Source: Roseivirga ehrenbergii (lineage in GTDB: Bacteria; Bacteroidota; Bacteroidia; Cytophagales; Cyclobacteriaceae). From it: a stretch of 64,000 bases of DNA. Positions within the stretch are counted from its first letter, which is position 1; each line of letters opens with the position of its first letter. Positions 41,804-49,577 of the stretch are shown here, piece by piece. The stretch is from positions 62,001 to 126,000 of the forward strand of contig NZ_LQZQ01000049.1 of NCBI RefSeq assembly GCF_001593005.1, written 5' to 3'. The notes under the pieces were generated by a model. The model was given only the letters and a program-made list of their open reading frames with translations, did not search any database and was not told where the DNA came from. A program made the position numbers and the translations under genes.

Positions 41804-41827
41804 AATTTTCTTATGCATAAGAAAATT
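41804..41827. promoter_or_regulatory. Perfect 24-bp palindrome, probable PadR operator
   Basis: AATTTTCTTATG (41804-41815) and CATAAGAAAATT (41816-41827) form an unbroken palindrome. TACAT-type words flank it (TATACAT at 41797-41803; TATGTA at 41831-41836). It lies directly upstream of padR in the leader or promoter. PadR regulators usually bind such symmetric AT-rich sites. Confidence 0.65.
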
Positions 41828-41911
41828 GGGTATGTAAAATTTTATCGTGGTTAAGAGATTAACATTCCGAGTCTAACTTTCTACTTACTCAGTTGTCAAT
41901 AAAAAAATCAC

Positions 41912-42030
41912 CGTCATTCCAATGAGCCTGTAGTGAAACGAAAGGTGAAGAAGGAATCCGTTTGTAAAAGGCGCCAAGAGTCAAGAACAGACGGATTCTT
42001 TCCTCCTCGTGCCTCGTCATCAGAATGACG
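41912..42030. repeat. Nested palindromic REP-like element 3
   Basis: CGTCATTC (41912-41919) and GAATGACG (42023-42030) form the outer arms. GAAGGAATCCGTTTGT (41950-41965) pairs with ACAGACGGATTCTTTC (41987-42002) with two G-U wobbles. The layout equals the elements at 28103 and 28237 but the sequence family differs. It fills the gap between the paralogue operon promoter and the CoA-transferase operon. Nothing else is seen in 42031-42172. Confidence 0.7.
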
Positions 42031-42172
42031 CTTCGAATGAGCTTAATTGAACAGTTATCCTGCCCGCGAGGCTTCTAGGTGTTTCAGTAATACATTGAAG
42101 GTTGACTTGTGGAACGTGAAAGGATTCCTACGGAATGACTTACAATTCAATCTTTTGACGAAAATACTAGAA

Positions 42173-42829
42173 TCAAATCTTCATTTCAGGAATATCGCCT
42201 TCGATGATTAGCTTGCCTGCGGTGGCTGCTTTGATTTCTTCTACAGTTACGCCCGGTGCGCGTTCTAAAAGTTTAAAACCACCTTCAGGAAGTACATCCA
42301 AAACCGCCATATCGGTTACAATCTTCTTTACGCAACGCAAACCAGTGATGGGCAAGCTGCATTCGCTCAAAAGTTTAGAATCTCCACTGCGGCTGCAATG
42401 CTGCATGGCCACAATAATATTGTCGGCAGAGGCTACAAGGTCCATGGCTCCACCCATTCCTTTCACCATTTTACCTGGAATTTTCCAGTTGGCAATGTCT
42501 CCATTTTCAGACACTTCCATAGCGCCTAAAATAGTAAGATCAACATGTCCGCCTCTAATCATCTCGAAGCTCTGAGAAGAGCTGAAAAGTGCAGAGCCTT
42601 TGGTAGTAGTTACCGTTTGTTTGCCTGCATTGATCAAATCAGCATCTACTTCATCCTCTTCCGGAAAAGGGCCAATACCCAATAATCCATTCTCGGACTG
42701 AAGCACAACATTGATGTTTTCAGGAATAAAATTGGCTACAAGGGTAGGAATACCAATTCCCAGATTGATATAAGTACCATCTTGAACTTCCTGTGCTATT
42801 CTTTTCGCTATTCCGATTTTATCTAACAT
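42173..42829 (-). CDS. scoB: 3-oxoacid CoA-transferase subunit B
   Basis: The 218-aa protein has the family features GTYINLGIGIPTLVANFIP, the catalytic Glu46 in LQSENGLLGIGPFP, the DVTGG-like VDLTILGAMEVSENG and MVKGMGGAMDLVA. Together with subunit A it transfers CoA from succinyl-CoA to acetoacetate or a similar 3-oxoacid. This allows ketone-body or branched-chain catabolism. It is 78 bases downstream of scoA; the spacer contains the repetitive words ATGAGTCATTAATTCATTG. Substrate range is inferred from family only. Confidence 0.9.
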   Translation of the reverse strand: MLDKIGIAKRIAQEVQDGTYINLGIGIPTLVANFIPENINVVLQSENGLLGIGPFPEEDEVDADLINAGKQTVTTTKGSALFSSSQSFEMIRGGHVDLTILGAMEVSENGDIANWKIPGKMVKGMGGAMDLVASADNIIVAMQHCSRSGDSKLLSECSLPITGLRCVKKIVTDMAVLDVLPEGGFKLLERAPGVTVEEIKAATAGKLIIEGDIPEMKI

Positions 42830-42907
42830 AATGATTTGAATATGAGGGTTATGTGTTGACGCTGTGTCTAATGAGTCATTAATTCATTGAATCAATAATT
42901 CATCAAA

Positions 42908-43606
42908 TCATTTAAGTTTCGTGGTTCTCTGTTCAATTCTTTTCTCGTAATCCTTTCCTTGAAAAATACGCTGAACGTAAATACCGGGAGTGTGAATGTG
43001 ATTGGGATCCAACTCGCCCGGTTCTACCAGTTCTTCAACTTCGGCAATGGTGATTTTACACGCTGCAGCCATCATTGGGTTGAAGTTTCTGGCGGTGCCT
43101 TTAAAGATTAGATTACCAGAAGTATCGCCTTTCCAAGCCTTAACCAAAGCGAAATCTGCCTTAAGCCAATTTTCGAGCAAATACATTTTACCATCGTATT
43201 CTCTGGTTTCCTTGCCTTCGGCCACTTCGGTACCGTAACCTGCTGGTGTATAAAAAGCAGGGATTCCAGCCCCACCAGCCCTGATTCTTTCGGCCAAGGT
43301 GCCTTGTGGAATAAGGTCTACTTCCAACTCCCCAGAAAGCAATTGCCTTTCAAATTCAGCATTTTCGCCTACATAAGAGGAAATCATTTTCTTTACTTGA
43401 CGGGTTTTAAGCATTAAGCCAATCCCGAAATCGTCAACTCCAGCGTTATTTGAAATGCAGGTCAAACCGTTTACTCCCGTTTTCAGCAGGGCAGAAATAC
43501 AGTTTTCAGGAATACCGCAAAGCCCAAAACCGCCCAACATCAATACGGCATTGTTAGGAATGTCTTTTACAGCTTCATCGGCATTGGCAACTACCTTATT
43601 GATCAT
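42908..43606 (-). CDS. scoA: 3-oxoacid CoA-transferase subunit A
   Basis: The 232-aa protein has [70 protein letters not shown] and [20 protein letters not shown], all typical of subunit A of succinyl-CoA:3-ketoacid CoA transferases. It pairs with scoB. Its start overlaps ribF by 11 bases, so it belongs to the same leftward transcript as ribF-truB, or is read through from it. Confidence 0.9.
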   Translation of the reverse strand: MINKVVANADEAVKDIPNNAVLMLGGFGLCGIPENCISALLKTGVNGLTCISNNAGVDDFGIGLMLKTRQVKKMISSYVGENAEFERQLLSGELEVDLIPQGTLAERIRAGGAGIPAFYTPAGYGTEVAEGKETREYDGKMYLLENWLKADFALVKAWKGDTSGNLIFKGTARNFNPMMAAACKITIAEVEELVEPGELDPNHIHTPGIYVQRIFQGKDYEKRIEQRTTKLK

Positions 43607-44549
43607 GATTTTTTGCTTTATAATTTGATAAACAGGCTTTTACAGCGATTTCATCTTGCTTCAGTTGGTTTTGAAGTGCTTCTACCGAACTGAATTTTTC
43701 TTCTCTTCGAATCAAATCTATAAACTCTACACTAATTTCCGAATCGTAGATGTCTTCATCAAAATCGAAAATATGTACTTCGATGGTTTTGTCATCGCCA
43801 CCAATGGTTGGGCGGTTGCCAATGTTAAGCATTCCATCTCTCTTTTCGTACTTGTTACATACCTGAACGGCATAAATGCCATCGGCAGGAATGAGCTTAT
43901 AACTTTCTTTTACGTGAATGTTGGCGGTAGGAAAGCCAATGGTTCTTCCAATTTTTTGTCCGTGCACCACCATTCCTGCTACTGAATACGGACGGCCAAG
44001 GTATTCGTTGGCAGTTTTTACATCTCCTGTTTCTAGTGATCTTCTGATTTTGGTAGAAGAAACTCCGATTTCGTCAATGTCTTGTCTAGGAATTTCTTCC
44101 ACTTCGTAACCGTATTTGGGAGCAAATTCTTGAAGTTCTTTCAGTCCACCATCTCTGTTTTTCCCAAAGCGATGGTCGTAGCCTATAATTAGTTTTTTGG
44201 TATGAACACGCTCAGTCAGAATAACTCGAATGTATTCTTCACTGCTCATTTGGGCAAATTCTTGGGTAAAAGGAATTTTTACCAAATGGTCTACTCCATA
44301 CTTTTCTAGAACGGTAGCTTTTTCTGGAAAAGTGGTCAACAGTTTTAAAGAATTATCCCAAGGTTTGAGCACTTGGCGCGGATGAGGCCAGTAAGTAATA
44401 AGTACCGTTTCTCCACCAATTCTGTCGGCTTCTTCGCGCAAGCGAGCAAGTATTTTTTGGTGGCCTACGTGTACGCCATCAAAAGTACCGCTGGTGACTA
44501 CTGCATTGCGTAGTTCTGTAATGTCGTTTGTTCCGAGATGAATTTTCAT
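43596..44549 (-). CDS. ribF: Bifunctional riboflavin kinase/FAD synthetase (RibF)
   Basis: The 317-aa protein has an N-terminal adenylyltransferase ([32 protein letters not shown]; about residues 1-180) and a C-terminal flavokinase ([49 protein letters not shown]). It makes FMN from riboflavin and FAD from FMN. It overlaps truB by 4 bases upstream and scoA by 11 downstream. The pairing of truB and ribF is common in bacteria. Confidence 0.96.
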   Translation of the reverse strand: MKIHLGTNDITELRNAVVTSGTFDGVHVGHQKILARLREEADRIGGETVLITYWPHPRQVLKPWDNSLKLLTTFPEKATVLEKYGVDHLVKIPFTQEFAQMSSEEYIRVILTERVHTKKLIIGYDHRFGKNRDGGLKELQEFAPKYGYEVEEIPRQDIDEIGVSSTKIRRSLETGDVKTANEYLGRPYSVAGMVVHGQKIGRTIGFPTANIHVKESYKLIPADGIYAVQVCNKYEKRDGMLNIGNRPTIGGDDKTIEVHIFDFDEDIYDSEISVEFIDLIRREEKFSSVEALQNQLKQDEIAVKACLSNYKAKNHDQ

Positions 44550-45256
44550 TCTATCGTTTTCACGTAGTTTATAAAGTCTTCAAGTTGCCAGGCTTCATCA
44601 ACCGAATGTTCACCAATTTTAGTTCGCCTTAATGCACTTAAATATGCGCCAACGCCTAACTTTTCTCCAAAGTCATTGGCCAGTGTACGAATATAAGTGC
44701 CTTTTGAACAGACCACCCTGAAGTTGACTTTAGGTAAATCTAAGCTTACTATTTCAAATTCCGAAATTGTTACTTGTCTTGATTTTAATTCTACATCCTT
44801 ACCCGCACGCGCTAAATCATAAGCACGCTTTCCATCTACTTTAATGGCAGAAAAAATAGGAGGGGTTTGGGTGATTTCTCCGATGAAATTTTCGGTGTTT
44901 TGCTGTATTTCCTCGGCTGTTAAATGCGAAATATCAACAGCGCGAGTTGGTTCAGATTCCAAATCATAGCTAGGGGTAGTGCTGCCCAATGTAAAGCTGC
45001 CCGTGTATTCTTTTACATCGGCCATATAACTTTCAATAGACTTGGTTTTTTTTCCTGTACAAAGAATTAAAAGTCCAGAAGCAAGTGGATCCAAAGTGCC
45101 TGCATGGCCAATTTTCTTAATCCCTATGTTGTACCTGATTTTCTTAACTACCCCAAAAGATGTCCATTCTAAAGGCTTGTCAATTAGAATGACCTGACCG
45201 TTTTTGAAATTTTCTTCTTTACTGAGGGATGGATCTATTTCTAAAGATTTCGGCAT
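44546..45256 (-). CDS. truB: tRNA pseudouridine(55) synthase TruB
   Basis: I start at the ATG at 45256 (MPKSLEIDPSLSKEENFKNG), which overlaps the uppP stop by one base (TAATG). A longer in-frame ORF to 45352 would lie within uppP and begins with non-conserved residues. The 236-aa protein has GQVILIDKPLEWTSFGVVKKI, GHAGTLDPLASGLLILCTG (catalytic Asp) and PIFSAIKVDGKRAYDLARAG. It makes pseudouridine 55 in tRNA. It overlaps ribF by 4 bases. Confidence 0.95.
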   Translation of the reverse strand: MPKSLEIDPSLSKEENFKNGQVILIDKPLEWTSFGVVKKIRYNIGIKKIGHAGTLDPLASGLLILCTGKKTKSIESYMADVKEYTGSFTLGSTTPSYDLESEPTRAVDISHLTAEEIQQNTENFIGEITQTPPIFSAIKVDGKRAYDLARAGKDVELKSRQVTISEFEIVSLDLPKVNFRVVCSKGTYIRTLANDFGEKLGVGAYLSALRRTKIGEHSVDEAWQLEDFINYVKTIE

Positions 45257-46047
45257 TATATGAAGGTGTAGATTATTGCACCTAAACCAACGGCAAAGCA
45301 ATAGAATGAGAAATATTTCAATTGACTTTTCTTCACCAAGGCAATCATCCACTTACAAGCCACAAGGCCTGCGAGAAAAGCCGCTAAAAAGCCAACGATA
45401 AGTGAAGCACTTTCAATTTGGCTAGAAGCGATATCGCCACTCAGCATGTCTTTGGCTACTTTTCCTAGGATTAATGGAACCACCATTAGGAAAGAGAAGC
45501 GAGCGGCTTTTTCTCTGTCGATGCCCAAAAGTACGGCAGTAGAAATGGTCGCGCCAGAGCGTGAAATGCCTGGTAAAATGGCAATGGCCTGTGCAATACC
45601 GATAGTGATTGCGTTGGGCATTGATACGGCTTTGTCAGTTTTTTTGGCTTTATCGGCCAAGAATAAAAGGCCTGCAGTGAGAATAAGCATACAACCCACC
45701 AATAACAGTTGTCCGCCAAATAGCGATTCAATTTCTTCATCGAAGAGCACGCCAATAACGGCTGCAGGAATCATTGAGGCTACTATTTTTAAGGAATACT
45801 TGAACTGGTCGTTGTTCTTGAACTGGAAAAGGCCCATCACCAATTCACCAATTTCTTTTCTGAAAATTACAATGGTACTTAGGGCAGTGGCAGCGTGTAG
45901 CACTACTGTCATCAATAAACTTTCTTCAGGAACACTAGTGTCGCCTAAAATGGCTTTTACTATTTCTAAATGCCCACTACTACTTACTGGCAAAAACTCT
46001 GTTAACCCTTGAACGATGCCAAGAATAATCGATTCAATAATGGTCAT
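45256..46047 (-). CDS. uppP: Undecaprenyl-diphosphatase UppP (BacA)
   Basis: The 263-aa protein has eight or so helices with the family signatures GLTEFLPVSSSGHLEIV (about 15-31) and AILPGISRSGATISTAVLLG (about 155-175), which form the active site. It dephosphorylates undecaprenyl diphosphate, recycling the lipid carrier of peptidoglycan. It overlaps the DUF3098 gene by one base upstream and truB by one base downstream. It sits in the conserved envelope/translation cluster. Confidence 0.96.
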   Translation of the reverse strand: MTIIESIILGIVQGLTEFLPVSSSGHLEIVKAILGDTSVPEESLLMTVVLHAATALSTIVIFRKEIGELVMGLFQFKNNDQFKYSLKIVASMIPAAVIGVLFDEEIESLFGGQLLLVGCMLILTAGLLFLADKAKKTDKAVSMPNAITIGIAQAIAILPGISRSGATISTAVLLGIDREKAARFSFLMVVPLILGKVAKDMLSGDIASSQIESASLIVGFLAAFLAGLVACKWMIALVKKSQLKYFSFYCFAVGLGAIIYTFI

Positions 46048-46262
46048 TAATCGTTCTTATCTTTCTTGAAAATGGCAAAAAACTCAATAATGAAACCCGC
46101 AAGAATAATGATCGGCCCTAAAGTAAGCCCAAGAAAACCTTGGCCTTGTGGGTTGCTTTCTAAAGACATAACGATAAAGCCCAAGAGCAAAACGCATAAT
46201 CCAATGAGCATCCATTTGTAGTTTTCTTTCCCGAAGGCGAAGTTCTTTTTATTTTCAGACAT
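46047..46262 (-). CDS. DUF3098 family membrane protein
   Basis: The 71-aa protein has two hydrophobic helices (WMLIGLCVLLLGFIVMSLE and LTLGPIIILAGFIIEFFAIF). Between them is SNPQGQGFLGLTLGP, typical of DUF3098. It lies between ftsX and uppP, as is usual in Bacteroidota. It may help envelope assembly, which is inference from position. It starts one base after the ftsX stop region and overlaps uppP by one base. Confidence 0.9.
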   Translation of the reverse strand: MSENKKNFAFGKENYKWMLIGLCVLLLGFIVMSLESNPQGQGFLGLTLGPIIILAGFIIEFFAIFKKDKND

Positions 46263-46263
46263 A

Positions 46264-47163
46264 TTAGTATAGTTCGTCTAGTGACATTTTTAAATACTTG
46301 TTCATGGCCCTATAGGTGCTGATAAAGGCAATGAAACTTCCCAGAATAATGAGTAAGCCGTAAAGGGCCAAGATGAAAACTTCTTGCTGAAGTTCTACTA
46401 ACCTTTCTATTTTGGTATTGGCAAATTGAAGCAGTCCATAAAGCAATAGCGATGAAACAATTCCTGCTATAGCACCATGAAAGATGGCTCTTTTTAGAAA
46501 TGGTTTTTTAATAAAACCACTGGTAGCACCCACCAATTGCATACTTCTGATTAAGAATCGCTGAGAGAAAAGGGCCAGCTTAATGGTATTGTTAATTAAC
46601 ATGACCACTACAATCAGAAGAATAGTGGCAAAGCCCATCAGAATCAATCCGATGTTTCTAAGGTTTTTGTTGATGGAATCTACAAGACTTTCTACAAAAG
46701 TGACTTCATAAACACCGCTAATGGTTTCGATTTTATTGCCGATACTATCTAGTTTAGCATTGGTTTGAAACTCAGGAGCAATGTTTACCACCAAGGCATC
46801 GCGCAGTGGGTTATCGCCTAAGAATTCAGAAAAATCTTCACCTGTATCTTTTACGAACTGCTCGGCCGCATCCTCTTTCGAAATAAAGGTGATTTGAGGT
46901 TTGTCTTCTTTTTTGAGCACGTAAGGGCTTGTAGAAATTTCTCGCTGAATGCGGTTACGCTGATTTTCTGACGTGTTTTTATTGAGGTATACTTGGATCT
47001 CAATATTCTCCTGAATCACCGAAGTGAGACGGTTGGTATGTAATAGGAGCATTCCGAAAAGTCCAACCACAAATAGGGCCAAGGTCACACTAAAAATGAC
47101 ACTGCCATATTGGTATGAACCAACCTTTTTCTTCCTTCTGACTTTCTTTTCTTGCTTATTCAC
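46264..47163 (-). CDS. ftsX: Cell division protein FtsX-like permease
   Basis: The 299-aa protein begins with a basic cytoplasmic stretch (MNKQEKKVRRKKKVGSYQYG; GTG start), then a first membrane helix, an extracytoplasmic domain with QVYLNKNTSENQRNRI-like residues, and three C-terminal helices. It matches the FtsX family, which with the ATPase FtsE controls periplasmic cell-wall hydrolases during division. No ftsE lies in the window. The gene is first in the ftsX-DUF3098-uppP-truB-ribF cluster. Confidence 0.9.
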   Translation of the reverse strand: MNKQEKKVRRKKKVGSYQYGSVIFSVTLALFVVGLFGMLLLHTNRLTSVIQENIEIQVYLNKNTSENQRNRIQREISTSPYVLKKEDKPQITFISKEDAAEQFVKDTGEDFSEFLGDNPLRDALVVNIAPEFQTNAKLDSIGNKIETISGVYEVTFVESLVDSINKNLRNIGLILMGFATILLIVVVMLINNTIKLALFSQRFLIRSMQLVGATSGFIKKPFLKRAIFHGAIAGIVSSLLLYGLLQFANTKIERLVELQQEVFILALYGLLIILGSFIAFISTYRAMNKYLKMSLDELY

Positions 47164-47450
47164 GATTGCTTAAACTCGTTCAAAAATAGTAATTTATTCA
47201 TTCAGAGAACTGTCTATTCCAGTTAATATTATTTAATGTGATATCGAATTGTCGGGCGAAGTGGAAGTCTTTGCTACAAACAGGTAAGACCAAAAATATG
47301 TCTGATAATTTTGAGCTCTATGTTTAAGCCGATTATTTCGCAATGATTAAAGGTCTTGGCAGATTTTTTGAATACGCACAATCTTTGATCATAGCCTTCG
47401 TGTTTTAGAACAATAGATCGCTTGATGAGGTTGAAACAGAGTTATTACCT

Positions 47451-47885
47451 ATGAAATTAATTGTTACCATATTCCTTTTAACGATGTCTGTTTTTAAAGC
47501 ACCATCCGATACTGCCGATACCATTTTGGGTGTTTGGTGGACGGAAGGAAAGAAGGCGAAAGTGAGGATTTATAAAGAAGCGGGTCGTTATTCTGGTGAA
47601 ATTATTTGGCTGAAAGCAAGTGCCAATAGCGATCATGTCATCCGTGATGCTAATAATGAGATTGAAAGTTTGAAGAAAAGACCACTCATTGGTATTGATT
47701 TGATAGAAGGTTTTACCTTCAAAGATTCAAAGTGGGTGGAAGGAAAAGTGTATGATCCTGAAAAGGGAAAATCATACGATTGCATTCTCAAACTGGATGG
47801 CGACCAACTGGAGGTAAGGGGTTATATGAAAATGCCTATGTTCGGTAAATCGGTGTATTGGAAAAGGGTGAATGAGACCGAATAA
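47451..47885 (+). CDS. DUF2147 family secreted protein
   Basis: The 144-aa product has a short signal peptide (MKLIVTIFLLTMSVFKAPSD) and the DUF2147 core: ILGVWWTEGKKAKVRIYKEA, RYSGEIIWLKASAN, RPLIGIDLIEGFTF and DQLEVRGYMKMPMFGKSVYWKR. The family is a small beta-barrel of unknown function in the envelope. It is convergent with the SDR gene with a 5-base gap. The 287-base region upstream shows no clear promoter. Confidence 0.88.
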   Translation: MKLIVTIFLLTMSVFKAPSDTADTILGVWWTEGKKAKVRIYKEAGRYSGEIIWLKASANSDHVIRDANNEIESLKKRPLIGIDLIEGFTFKDSKWVEGKVYDPEKGKSYDCILKLDGDQLEVRGYMKMPMFGKSVYWKRVNETE

Positions 47886-47890
47886 TTAAC

Positions 47891-49438
47891 CTACCAAGAA
47901 GTGGGTTTATAGTCTTTCAAGAATTTCCCGCACCAATGTTTGCCCGTATTAATTCCATCAAATAAAGGATCCATTACCCTTGCAGCGCCATCCACAATAT
48001 CAAGTGGCGGCTGAAAATCATGCAGTTCTTCTTTTCTTCGGGCCAATTCTGCTGGGTCTTCGTCTGTTACCCAACCTGTATCTACGGCATTGGTGTAAAT
48101 TCCAAATTTAGCCAAGTCCGATGCCGAAGTAAGCGTCATCATGTTCAAAGCGGCTTTCGCCATATTGGTGTGCGGATGGCGCGGTTCTTTATGGAATTGG
48201 TGGAATTTACCTTCCATGGCCGACACATTGATGATATGTTTAATTCCAGTATTTTCCTTTTTCATCAGGTTCACCAAACGGTTACACAATACAAAAGGAG
48301 CAACTGAATTCACCAGTTGAACTTCCAGCATTTCGTTGGTGTGCACTTCGCCAAGCTTCAATCGCCAACTGTTCGTTTTTCGTAAATCCACCTGCTGTAA
48401 ATCTGCATCTAGTTTCCCTTCAGGAAAAACCTCCTTAGCAGTAAGTGAATTGTCGATACTGTATGGGATTTGAGAGAGCTGAGCTGAAGCACTTAGTCCA
48501 ATACCCAATTGTTTGCCGTGCCAGCTTACAGGTAAATTCTTGTTTTCGCCTTTGGCAAAGCCAGCACTTAAAGTTCTTAATTCTTGTATGCAGTCGTTGT
48601 GATCAGCCAGAAGGTCTTGGGCGAAGGGTGTTAACTCTTCAAACTTGAGCCTTTCATTGGGCATTAAATGCGCATAAAAACCAGCAGGTCGTCTCACGGT
48701 TTGTGCCGCATTGTTGATTAGAATATCGAGCCTGTCGTATTGCTGTTCAATGAAATTGCAGAAGATTTCTACGCTCGGAATATGCCTTAAATCTAAGCCA
48801 TGAATGTTCAAACGATGGCCCCAATCTTTGAAATCGGCTTCTTTAGAAAAGCGCAAAGCCGAATCGATAGGGAAGCGAGTGGTAGCAATTACCGTAGCTC
48901 CAGCCCTCAACATCATTAAAGTAATGTGGTAACCGATTTTCAACCTAGAGCCTGTGACCAGAGCCACTTGGCCGGTGAGGTCTGCGGTTTGAAAACGTTT
49001 GGCATAATTGAAGTCACCACATTCTTTGCACATGGTGTCGTAGAAATGGTGAAGTTTATTGAAAGTGGTTTTGCACACGTAGCATTCTCTTGGAGATTCC
49101 AGCTCGACTTCTTTCTCATGCTCTTTGCCCGTGAGGTCAATCATAGTAGGGGCAATGAAAATGGAGGCTTCCCGAGCACTTCTAATACCAGTGGCGTTTC
49201 TTGCTTCCTTATCTTTGGCTGCTATTTTCTTCTTGATTACTTTTTTAGCGCCTCTTTTGCGCTTCAAAAGTTCTTCTTTGCTCGGACGCGAAAAAGTACC
49301 TGCCGCTATAATCAAAGCCAGTCGTTCTTCTTTTGGAATATCGAAGATTTGGTTGGTGTTGGCATTTAGGCTCTCCAATACCTCAATGCACTGGCGAATC
49401 TGTTCTGGACTTAATTTGGTGGGCTCCTCTTTCGCCAT
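47891..49438 (-). CDS. SDR-fold protein with zinc-knuckle insert
   Basis: The 515-aa protein has a long N-terminal region, a Cys4 motif (Cys119, Cys122, Cys137, Cys140) like a small zinc ribbon, then a Rossmann domain ([20 protein letters not shown]; residues 158-177). The Asn-Asn-Ala segment ([14 protein letters not shown]) and INVSAMEG fit a classical SDR. The usual YxxxK is replaced by TNMAK, so the catalytic Tyr is missing. The real role may be structural or a different chemistry. A -7 box TACTTTTG (minus strand, 49457-49464) lies just upstream. Confidence 0.82.
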   Translation of the reverse strand: MAKEEPTKLSPEQIRQCIEVLESLNANTNQIFDIPKEERLALIIAAGTFSRPSKEELLKRKRGAKKVIKKKIAAKDKEARNATGIRSAREASIFIAPTMIDLTGKEHEKEVELESPRECYVCKTTFNKLHHFYDTMCKECGDFNYAKRFQTADLTGQVALVTGSRLKIGYHITLMMLRAGATVIATTRFPIDSALRFSKEADFKDWGHRLNIHGLDLRHIPSVEIFCNFIEQQYDRLDILINNAAQTVRRPAGFYAHLMPNERLKFEELTPFAQDLLADHNDCIQELRTLSAGFAKGENKNLPVSWHGKQLGIGLSASAQLSQIPYSIDNSLTAKEVFPEGKLDADLQQVDLRKTNSWRLKLGEVHTNEMLEVQLVNSVAPFVLCNRLVNLMKKENTGIKHIINVSAMEGKFHQFHKEPRHPHTNMAKAALNMMTLTSASDLAKFGIYTNAVDTGWVTDEDPAELARRKEELHDFQPPLDIVDGAARVMDPLFDGINTGKHWCGKFLKDYKPTSW

Positions 49439-49456
49439 GTTTGTTGCTTAGTTCAG

Positions 49457-49464
49457 CAAAAGTA
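49457..49464 (-). promoter_or_regulatory. -7 box for the SDR-like gene
   Basis: On the minus strand the sequence reads TACTTTTG (TAnnTTTG), 18 bases before the ATG at 49438. No -33 TTTG was found at the right distance. The match is exact but could be by chance. Confidence 0.45.
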
Positions 49465-49522
49465 AGATTATAAGCGTTGATTTTCATTCATAGGAGAGTG
49501 AATGATTTCAATGGAAGGAAAT

Positions 49523-49563
49523 AAAAAGCCCTCCAAACTAATCTTGTTTAGCTTTGGAGGGCT
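49523..49563 (-). terminator. Terminator after the PadR-permease operon
   Basis: AGCCCTCCAAA (49527-49537) and TTTGGAGGGCT (49553-49563) form an 11-bp stem; CTAA/TTAG extends it with a bulged base. On the minus strand it follows the permease stop by 14 bases and ends in TTTTTAT. Confidence 0.88.
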
Positions 49564-49577
49564 GATTTTGAAGATTG

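Noticed and set aside
45257-45352. N-terminal extension of TruB
   Set aside because: It lies inside uppP and begins with residues that do not match the family; the TAATG overlap start is better.
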